A program made the position numbers and the translations under genes. From positions 1-17,472 of the forward strand of contig JAKJBT010000035.1 in NCBI GenBank assembly GCA_022706865.1: 17,472 nt of DNA, given 5' to 3'. Under the pieces are notes generated by a model. The model was not told the DNA's origin. It saw nothing but the letters and a program-made list of their open reading frames with translations, and did not search any database. The stretch is from Bacillota bacterium (GTDB lineage: Bacteria; Bacillota_A; Clostridia; Lutisporales; Lutisporaceae). This document shows, piece after piece, positions 8,301 through 14,551 of the stretch. Each line of letters begins with the position of its first letter. The stretch's first letter is position 1.

Positions 8301-10296
8301 GCCGAACCTTATCAGGAAAAGTATTATTAATATGTCCGTTGCCGAGGAATTCGACATATACATCTATCCTGAGGATTATCCGACAAATATTGCAAATCCT
8401 TTTGATCTTGAGGTACTGAGGAACAATTTCCCGGCATCTGAGGTTTATATAGTTGCGGGAAGTGATGTAATGATTAATGCCTCAGCATATAAAAAAGAAA
8501 GAAGCAAGAACTCCGTATTAACCTTTTCACATATAATATTTGAAAGGAAGAGCTCCTATAATCAATATGGAAAAGATGCAGGCAAGCTTTCGGAAACAAT
8601 CGGCAAAATCGACGGAAAGGTAATCCGACTGTCTCTTCCTCCTCAATATGAGGATATCAGTTCTACCCAGATAAGAAGCAATGTTGATGAAAACAGAGAT
8701 ATATCAATGCTGGTGGATCCTCTGGCACAGAAATTCATCTATGAAAACGGCTTCTATCAGAGTGAACCCCAGTATAAGTCAATGGTACAGACAGAGTCCA
8801 TTGAAATCGAAGTAGTGGAGAAAGTAAGCAGAGAGCTGTTCAATGAATTAGCTTCATCCATGTGTGTCAACAGAGAATCCCTTGCGGACAGCCTCGGAAG
8901 TTTTCTCGAAAAGATAGCCTCAAGGCTTCTTTTGATCAGAGACGCGGATCATAAGAAGCAGATCCTTGGTTTTTCCGCTTTTCACAGAATCAGCTCCAGC
9001 TTCCTTTACCAGGAATTCGGAAACAGTTCTGTAACCGAATATATAAGAGAAAACTCCACAGGAAAAATAGTGAGTATTGACGGTATATTCATATTGAACA
9101 ACACCGTTCTTGAAAACATGGAGCAGATTCTTCTGGCGGAAACACTGGCTTACTGTATAGCCCGGGATTATGACTATGCGGTATTCCACAGTACATTAAG
9201 CCCCGTATCCTACGATACGCTTGAAGTCCTCAGGCTGATGGGCTTCAGGGACCTGCCCTGTCCCGGATGCCTGAACGAAGTGCTGGCAGTGAATATAAGC
9301 ACCCCATGCGCCTTGAATCTGGATATAGAGACTACCATCAAGGAACCGTACAGAAGCAGCAGCGCACTTATGGATGTGGTATCGAGGACCAGAAAAAGAA
9401 TTCAGGGAACGCTTGCGGAAGTGTATTCCGGAAATCTGATACTGCCCTTTGACAGGGCAGTCATGTACAGCACTCTGATCAAGAAAATATGCGAGGTGAA
9501 TGAGGTTCCCACAAAGCCTTTGAAGCCAAGGCACCTGGGGCCTGCTATGTGCGTACCCTACGGCAATATGCTCAGCAGAAGCATTATTCCCAACACAGTA
9601 ACAAAGGCGCTTCATACAGAAAGGCTGTATGGCCCCGATGCTAAGGATTACAAGGTCGGGAACTTCCCATATTACCTTGATCTTGAAATCCAGATGAAGA
9701 TGCTGAAATCCTTTGACAGGCCCATTATTCTTGTGGATGACACCCTGCATCACGGCTTCAGGCTGAAAACCCTGGACCCGATGCTGAAAAAAGAGAATAT
9801 TGAGGTAAGGAAGATAATTGTAGGCATACTTTCCGGTAAAGGAAAGGAATTAATGGAAATTCAGGGGAATGATACGGATTGTGCATATTTTATTCCGCGT
9901 CTTAGAGAATGGTATAACGAAAACAACTTCTATCCCTTTATAGGCGGGGATGCTTTATGGAGGGGCATATACCCGAAAAGGAACCTGCTTCCTTCAATAA
10001 ACCTGATACTTCCTTATACCTCACCCTCTTTCCTTAACGAAACATCGAAAAAATCAATATATATGCTTTCGCATACCGCCATGGAAAATGCGATAGAAAT
10101 ACTGTCAACCCTGGAGGATGAATTCCAGGCCATTAATGAAAGAAGCCTGACCCTATCTTCCATGGGGCAGGTATTTATAACACCCAGGTGTCCTGATCAC
10201 GGCAAAAACATGGACTATGACCTCAGCCTGAGCCCATCCTTTTATCTTAAAAACGATTTGGAGCTGTTGGATAGGCTGGAGCAAATCATATGCTGA
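5380..10296 (+). CDS. Giant fusion: HD hydrolase - HEAT-like - NadD-like adenylyltransferase - GNAT-like - phosphoribosyltransferase-like
   Basis: A cytoplasmic protein of 1638 residues with no signal peptide or membrane segment. An HD domain covers about 160-290 (candidate ligands His181, His215-Asp216, His252, His257, Asp278). About 380-910 is helical and HEAT/ARM-like. About 928-1120 is a NadD-type nucleotidyltransferase with GAFDPFSLGH at 937-946 and ISSTQIRS at 1093-1100; the usual first His of HxGH is Ser943. About 1125-1300 resembles a GNAT acetyltransferase (ILGFSAF near 1195, LRLMGF near 1285) without an obvious acetyl-CoA loop. About 1340-1560 resembles a type I phosphoribosyltransferase, with the PRPP-loop-like VDDTLHHG at 1452-1459. 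ATG at 5380 follows AAGGAGG; an in-frame GTG at 5362 lies before that site and is rejected. The gene is first of three overlapping genes. NadD and the HD protein YqeK are adjacent in Bacillus, so HD-NadD pairing has precedent. The substrate is unknown. Confidence 0.85.
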   Translation: MNKEYINRLYNDICNRLLLLDLPDDSKDAVRRYTEDTSFIDNLHKIVRNRDYSCNSVLLLCQSLMNQVAQDNIPSNWLEYVYQYTLNKSFPHAVEAELKNGLDCSCSIYLQTLREISEFQKNDTDDTWQSRYPIRFLSSEEENELENPIEYKKFLKAFDELYVYEMMKLNQEVLGFNTLDHICGVHYLALYIGRELKKAGIPIDLGRVSGAAAGHDIGKYGCKSSESKRVPYLHYYYTDLWFRNHDITYIGHIATNHSTWDLELENLPLESLVLIYSDFRVKHDAAGNTREMHIYPLKDSFKIILDKLDNLDAVKEKKYRRVYSKLADFEDYLISLGIEVDINNIVKGIRRESGIKNRHYSLMSGNQVINNIKYLAINHNINLMYQLRDEASLNLILESARSEANWKKLREYIRIFEEYSTYLTQKQKLITIRFLYEQLVHPEDDIRRQCAELIGLLIARFDEKYRKDVPENAILDTPAMTSFELLDRYMQLLVSPDHKIVPLHKSYLGYSISIIISSLFSHCGKSQTEGFRTVAAKYYKEGARRTNETKLYLLEAIRYIPVSGDYETDRIICSYVKRRLNDKSNAIRLSAMNVAYDILARSRKNTCISGEDTAIGSLALSIKEMISRTHRRSGVVSENYLKYKIACLLGMEPAVLNRFHEYCHKDLHKLSEISLSNLKTATEWVIKRIQLDLLLDNSLRNPKSSGFYSAMHFCNLMKVSASESVRNRAGEALTHIVSHLSPEQRNDIAVEMLRALEIEGYQFAEYIPNYLGKIILSLEPVELDEVLDDFKEKIKNSTPHLDSLILKTIGITIANYPSYKKTFKEKREVYENRLLRMLSIIINGLAHYDADVKQSSFSVLGKEIFGSGTLTLEEKNEIFIRIAKKLLTLLEDDIREGLLFLTNSAGLINIYRFISDYTFFHKNIEVAVPEKVAFFPGAFDPFSLGHKEIARAIRDMGFEVYLAVDEFSWSKKTLPNLIRKSIINMSVAEEFDIYIYPEDYPTNIANPFDLEVLRNNFPASEVYIVAGSDVMINASAYKKERSKNSVLTFSHIIFERKSSYNQYGKDAGKLSETIGKIDGKVIRLSLPPQYEDISSTQIRSNVDENRDISMLVDPLAQKFIYENGFYQSEPQYKSMVQTESIEIEVVEKVSRELFNELASSMCVNRESLADSLGSFLEKIASRLLLIRDADHKKQILGFSAFHRISSSFLYQEFGNSSVTEYIRENSTGKIVSIDGIFILNNTVLENMEQILLAETLAYCIARDYDYAVFHSTLSPVSYDTLEVLRLMGFRDLPCPGCLNEVLAVNISTPCALNLDIETTIKEPYRSSSALMDVVSRTRKRIQGTLAEVYSGNLILPFDRAVMYSTLIKKICEVNEVPTKPLKPRHLGPAMCVPYGNMLSRSIIPNTVTKALHTERLYGPDAKDYKVGNFPYYLDLEIQMKMLKSFDRPIILVDDTLHHGFRLKTLDPMLKKENIEVRKIIVGILSGKGKELMEIQGNDTDCAYFIPRLREWYNENNFYPFIGGDALWRGIYPKRNLLPSINLILPYTSPSFLNETSKKSIYMLSHTAMENAIEILSTLEDEFQAINERSLTLSSMGQVFITPRCPDHGKNMDYDLSLSPSFYLKNDLELLDRLEQIIC

Positions 10297-11576
10297 AATA
10301 CATCGGGGGTAATATGATGTTTTATTATAAGCTATACAATAAAACCCTGGTATCCCGGAAAAAATACAGTCAGCTGGAAGAAATCTCCGAAGGGGAAGCG
10401 GCTTCCGATACCGGACGCATATTTGTGCTGGACAGCAGCCCTCCCGGAGAATCAAGAAGGAGCTTCTGCGCTTCCCAGCCCGACCTTATTTGCGCCTTAA
10501 AGGAAGACCTTGATATGCTTCTTCTTCCCGAATCAAAGCATATTAATCTGCCGGACTGGATAATTAAAGCTGTCAGCGGCAATAATGCAACCAGGCTCAA
10601 TACTGAATATCCCAGTTGGCAGGATGTACTGCTTTATGAGACACCTGCAAAATGGAGAATAAATGTTGCAGGCCTTGGGGATGTAGGAGGAACTCTTGTC
10701 TCAGGCCTGAGGCTTCTGGGGGTTGGCTCGGTATCACATATAGGAATTTTTGATATAGATCCAAACAAAGTCAGACGTTGGGAGTATGAGGCCAATCAAA
10801 TACTGGATCCCAACTGCGGAAATGCTCATCCCGATGTTGTTTCAATATCGGAAAAACAGCTTTTTGACTGTGATATGTTCATATTCTGTATAACCGCAGG
10901 GGTGCCTCCGCTGTGCGATAACCCGGGAGATGTAAGAAGGGCACAATATGAAGGGAATTCAAAAATCATCAGGGAATATGCTCAGAAAGCCCGCAATAGC
11001 AACTATAAAGGCATATTTGCAGTAGTGTCGGATCCTGTGGATATGTTATGCAAGGCGGCCTTCGACTTCAGTAACACCGATGACTGCGGCAGGCTTGATT
11101 TCAATGGCCTTGCACCCGAGCAGATAAGAGGCTACGGGCTTGGAGTAATGCATGCAAGGGCAGCCTACTTTGCAGGCCTGGACAGTGAAACCGCTCACTA
11201 CATAAAGGAAGGCAGAGCTTTCGGCCCTCATGGCGAAGGCCTGGTAATAGCGGACAGTATTGAAAACTACAATGACCGGCTTTCCCGTTATCTTACCGAA
11301 AAAACAAAAACAGCGAATCTGGAGGTCCGCAAGCTGGGCTATAAGCCTTATATCGCTCCCGCTCTCTCATCAGGCGCCTTGTCAATACTTGCAACAATAA
11401 GAGGACAGTGGCATTACAGTGCTACCTTCCTGGGAGGAGTATATATGGGAGCAAGAAACAGGCTTAATGCTTCAGGAATAGAGCTTGAGAGGCTTCCTAT
11501 CCCGGAGGAGCTTTTTCAAAGATTGAAAAATACATATGAAAGCCTGAGGAAAATGCCATGGGCGATTATTATGTGA
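10290..11576 (+). CDS. Divergent lactate/malate-dehydrogenase-like NAD-binding protein with N-terminal extension
   Basis: 428 residues. The first 115 or so match nothing I recognise. The rest follows the LDH/MDH fold: GxGxxG at 128-133 (GLGDVG), acidic residues 155/157 at the end of the second strand (suggesting NAD rather than NADP), the ITAGVP loop with Arg216-Arg217, DPVDML at 248-253 (compare NPVDIL), Arg290 at the substrate-binding Arg171 position, and His314 in FGPHGE at the catalytic His195 position. By eye the Asp168 partner of that His is Met287, so ordinary 2-hydroxyacid oxidation is doubtful. The start overlaps the previous gene by 7 bp, with GGAG 8 nt upstream. ATG at 10314 or 10317, after GGGGGT, is an alternative. 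It is translationally coupled in the operon. Confidence 0.8.
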   Translation: MLKYIGGNMMFYYKLYNKTLVSRKKYSQLEEISEGEAASDTGRIFVLDSSPPGESRRSFCASQPDLICALKEDLDMLLLPESKHINLPDWIIKAVSGNNATRLNTEYPSWQDVLLYETPAKWRINVAGLGDVGGTLVSGLRLLGVGSVSHIGIFDIDPNKVRRWEYEANQILDPNCGNAHPDVVSISEKQLFDCDMFIFCITAGVPPLCDNPGDVRRAQYEGNSKIIREYAQKARNSNYKGIFAVVSDPVDMLCKAAFDFSNTDDCGRLDFNGLAPEQIRGYGLGVMHARAAYFAGLDSETAHYIKEGRAFGPHGEGLVIADSIENYNDRLSRYLTEKTKTANLEVRKLGYKPYIAPALSSGALSILATIRGQWHYSATFLGGVYMGARNRLNASGIELERLPIPEELFQRLKNTYESLRKMPWAIIM

Positions 11577-12616
11577 TAGTTCCCGGAAATGCTTCCCTGC
11601 AGCTGAAAAGAATGCTGGAAGCCGTATTGGCGGGAAAAAACGCTTCATACATAACAGACAAGAACAGCTTGCCTGATCTCAGGGGAGTAAAGATAATAGT
11701 ATGCGCTGAAATAAGCCCTGCCGGCTTATGCATACCCTTGTATGAAATATTGGAAGAGCTGCAAAGCCGGGGCTGCGATTCCCTGAAGGATTCCTCGGCA
11801 ATACTGCTGCTGCACAGCTCAAATGAATTATATACAAAAAGCACCGCTTCCTTTATAGTATTCCTGATGAATCAATTGGGCTGCCGCTTCCCCGGCCATC
11901 CTGCCATAGAAGCCACAGGCAGTCTGTCAAACTTTTCCACCTGGAGAAAAGTAAAGGAAGCCTCCCTTGAAGATATCTGCCTGGAGCTATGCATTTCACT
12001 GGGAGAAAGGTTCGCCGCATACAATCCCTCAGTTGTTAAAAAACCTAAAATACTTGCGCTTCACTCCAGCCGTAAGGAGACATCAAATACACTTGCGCTG
12101 TGGAATATGGTTAAAAGCGGCCTCGCGGGATGCAGAATAAGCGAGCTTCATGTGGAAAACGGCAGTGTAGTTGACTGTAAAGGGTGCTCTTATAAGACCT
12201 GCAAGCATTTCAGCATGAACAACAGCTGCTTTTATGGGGGCATAATGGTAAAGGAAATACTGCCCGCCATAGAAAAATCAGATGCGGTCATATGGCTTTG
12301 CCCCAATTACAATGACGCAGTATCCGCAAACCTTTCCGCAGTGATCAACCGTATGTCGGCATTATATGTGAAAACACCTTTTTATAAGAAGTCCCTGTTT
12401 TCCATAATCGTGTCCGGTAATTCGGGCAGTGACTCGGTAGCCAGGCAGCTGCTGGGGGCACTTTGCATAAACAAAGGCTTCAACCTGCCTCCATATCATT
12501 CATTTATGGCTACTGCCAACGATCCGGGGACAGTATGCAAAATACCCGGTATAGAAGCCTCCGCAAGGACATATGCGGAAAATATACTAAAGGAAATAAA
12601 AAGCCCTGAAATATAA
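11558..12616 (+). CDS. Iron-sulfur flavoprotein / NADPH-dependent FMN reductase-like protein
   Basis: 352 residues. About 163-345 is a flavodoxin-like FMN-binding domain: the phosphate-binding loop HSSRKETSNT at about 169-178, then Cys207, Cys210, Cys215 and Cys224 (CX2CX4CX8C) in the place where iron-sulfur flavoproteins bind a 4Fe-4S cluster, then LCPNYNDAVSANLSAVINR, matching the family pattern PvYf.s.sa.lK..iDR. Residues 81-124 resemble 279-322 (hydrophobic strand, SGN/SSNE turn, helix, small-residue end), so the N-terminal half looks like a degenerate second flavodoxin half. The gene overlaps the upstream gene by 19 bp with GAGG 8 nt before the ATG. Its likely role is electron transfer to or from the other operon products. 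Its partner and substrate are not identifiable. Confidence 0.8.
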   Translation: MGDYYVIVPGNASLQLKRMLEAVLAGKNASYITDKNSLPDLRGVKIIVCAEISPAGLCIPLYEILEELQSRGCDSLKDSSAILLLHSSNELYTKSTASFIVFLMNQLGCRFPGHPAIEATGSLSNFSTWRKVKEASLEDICLELCISLGERFAAYNPSVVKKPKILALHSSRKETSNTLALWNMVKSGLAGCRISELHVENGSVVDCKGCSYKTCKHFSMNNSCFYGGIMVKEILPAIEKSDAVIWLCPNYNDAVSANLSAVINRMSALYVKTPFYKKSLFSIIVSGNSGSDSVARQLLGALCINKGFNLPPYHSFMATANDPGTVCKIPGIEASARTYAENILKEIKSPEI

Positions 12617-12633
12617 TTCAGGGCCTTTTCTTT
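12594..12633. terminator. Bidirectional rho-independent terminator between convergent operons
   Basis: Stem GCCCTGAA / TTCAGGGC (12603-12610 with 12617-12624), loop ATATAA. It is followed by CTTTTCTTT on the plus side and TTTTTATTT on the minus side. The plus-strand gene's TAA stop lies in the loop, and the minus-strand gene ends at 12632, so one hairpin serves both operons. Confidence 0.9.
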
Positions 12634-14551
12634 AAAACTCCGGCGGAAGTGTCAGCATTTCCTCGTAGTTGAACACCGGTCCGTCAACACACATATATTT
12701 GTTCCCAACCTTGCAGTGCCCGCATTTTCCTATACCGCACCTCATGTGGGTTTCCAGGGAGGTAAGTATATCAGTGCCCTTCATTCCCAGCTTTATCAGG
12801 TCTTCTGCTACAGCTTTAATCCTTCTGGGTGATGCACATATGATTGAAGCCGTTTTTTTCCATTCCAGCCCCAAATCAGGCAGCAAATCATTGATATATC
12901 CTACATAAGCATCAACCTTGTCGGTAGGCTTACTAAGAGCATACAGCACCTTGACCCCGTCAATTTCACTCCATTTTAAGAGGTCTTCTTTATAGACAAG
13001 CCCTTCATAGGATGTAGCACTGGCTATTATTGCAAGATTGCCGAAATCCTTTTTATTCTCAATTATCCTTATAATCATTGTGCGAACCGGAGCAAGCCCT
13101 ACTCCGCTGCCTACAATCAGTATGTCTTTTCCTTTAAGCTCCTCATAAGGAAAACCCTTCCCGAAAGGACCCCTGAGGCCGATCTTGTCGCCAACTTGCA
13201 GCCCATGCATTGCAGTTGTAACACGCCCCGCCTTCTTTACACAAAAATCAAAATAATTCTTTTGTGAAGGCCCGAAGGGTATTGATATTGCTATCTCTCC
13301 CACTCCAAATATAGTAATCTCAAAAAATTGTCCTGTGAATTTATAGTTTTCATGCAGTGTTTCATCTTCATACTGAACTATGAACCGCTTGATGTCCCTT
13401 GTCTCCTGAATTATATCCTTTATTATCGCTATTTGAGGCTTATAGGCATTTTCACACCTGTGCTCCTGATCATGGGTGTGTATCTCGAATCTCACTGATG
13501 CATTATTCTTTTTCATCGCTGCGATATCATACTTGTATTCCTGTTTAAGCTTTGATGCAATTTCAATAATGTCAATAAATGCAGGACATACGTTTATACA
13601 TCTTCCGCAGCCGGTGCACCCTTTAAATCCGAATCTTTCCTCTATATATTTCAGCTTGTCGTAAATCCTGTACCTGACCCTGGAAACCTCGCTTCTTGGG
13701 TTATGCCCTCCCGCATTTCTTGTAAATGAGTCGCTCTGACAGGAATCCCAATATCTGACCCTGCATTTTTCTCCATAGCAGCTGTCTTCTTCAACAATAT
13801 TGAAGCAGGTGCAGGTGGGGCATACGCTTGTGCATCCGGTGCACGCTATACATTGTTTTGATATTTCTTTCCAAACATCATTGTTATAAGTTTCATCCAT
13901 GACCTTGGCTATATAACTCAGATCTATCTTGTTCAGGAATTTATCCTCTACAGCACTCTTAAGTATGTTCTTAAGTTCGATTGCTTCTTCCCCTATACTG
14001 TCCATTATGTTTCCGATTTCAATAAGCTCTTTGCCCTTGTCGGAGCCTGCTTCTACAAGATATTCGTCTCCTAACGGAGTAAGCATCAAGTCATAGCCTT
14101 TCTGCGCAAAAGGGCCCACACCCGTGGAAGAGCAATAGCAATTATATCCCGGCTCAATACAATTCACTACAACTATATAGGTCTTTTCTCTTCTTCCGGC
14201 ATAATTGTGATCCCTGAATTCTTCAATATAAAACCTGTCCAGGTAAGCTATTCCATATGCATCGCAGGCTCTGACTCCGAACAATATCCTGGGTTTCAGG
14301 CTTTCGGCGTCAAACTCTGTAATCCGTATGCCGGCTTCGCTCTGCTGCCAGTTGTACAGGCTTTCTTTCTGCTCGAACAGATATTCCTTAACAGGCATTG
14401 CCATATTCAAATAATCCATAGTGAAGTTTTTTTCATCAAAGGGCAGGAGCACTACATCTTCATTATTATATCTTGTGGGTGCATATACTTCAAAGCTGTG
14501 TGACCATAAATCCAGCAGTTTTATAACATCCTTCTTGTTCAGCAGCATCAT
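12632..14551 (-). CDS. Fused Fe-S / FAD-NAD(P) electron-transfer subunit of formate dehydrogenase (HydB/AsrA-like + HydG/AsrB-like)
   Basis: 639 residues combining two proteins usually separate in sulfhydrogenases and anaerobic sulfite reductase. The N-terminal part (about 1-345) is of the HydB/AsrA type, with two 4Fe-4S ferredoxin motifs: Cys234/237/240/244 and Cys312/315/318/322, plus extra Cys residues between them. The C-terminal part (about 370-639) is ferredoxin-NADP reductase-like: an FAD-binding beta-barrel, the nucleotide-binding GSGVGLAPVR at 481-490, and a terminal 2Fe-2S motif at Cys605/610/613/621, as in PyrK and AsrB. The start ATG directly follows the stop of the formate dehydrogenase gene, with GGGGGTG overlapping that gene's end, so the two are co-translated. 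The inferred role is to pass electrons between the Mo/W-Se site, NAD(P)H and perhaps ferredoxin. Confidence 0.88.
   Translation of the reverse strand: MMLLNKKDVIKLLDLWSHSFEVYAPTRYNNEDVVLLPFDEKNFTMDYLNMAMPVKEYLFEQKESLYNWQQSEAGIRITEFDAESLKPRILFGVRACDAYGIAYLDRFYIEEFRDHNYAGRREKTYIVVVNCIEPGYNCYCSSTGVGPFAQKGYDLMLTPLGDEYLVEAGSDKGKELIEIGNIMDSIGEEAIELKNILKSAVEDKFLNKIDLSYIAKVMDETYNNDVWKEISKQCIACTGCTSVCPTCTCFNIVEEDSCYGEKCRVRYWDSCQSDSFTRNAGGHNPRSEVSRVRYRIYDKLKYIEERFGFKGCTGCGRCINVCPAFIDIIEIASKLKQEYKYDIAAMKKNNASVRFEIHTHDQEHRCENAYKPQIAIIKDIIQETRDIKRFIVQYEDETLHENYKFTGQFFEITIFGVGEIAISIPFGPSQKNYFDFCVKKAGRVTTAMHGLQVGDKIGLRGPFGKGFPYEELKGKDILIVGSGVGLAPVRTMIIRIIENKKDFGNLAIIASATSYEGLVYKEDLLKWSEIDGVKVLYALSKPTDKVDAYVGYINDLLPDLGLEWKKTASIICASPRRIKAVAEDLIKLGMKGTDILTSLETHMRCGIGKCGHCKVGNKYMCVDGPVFNYEEMLTLPPEF

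Noticed and set aside
8920..9753. Long open frames on the minus strand inside the giant gene
   Set aside because: They lie antisense to a well-supported protein, lack ribosome sites and encode nothing recognisable.
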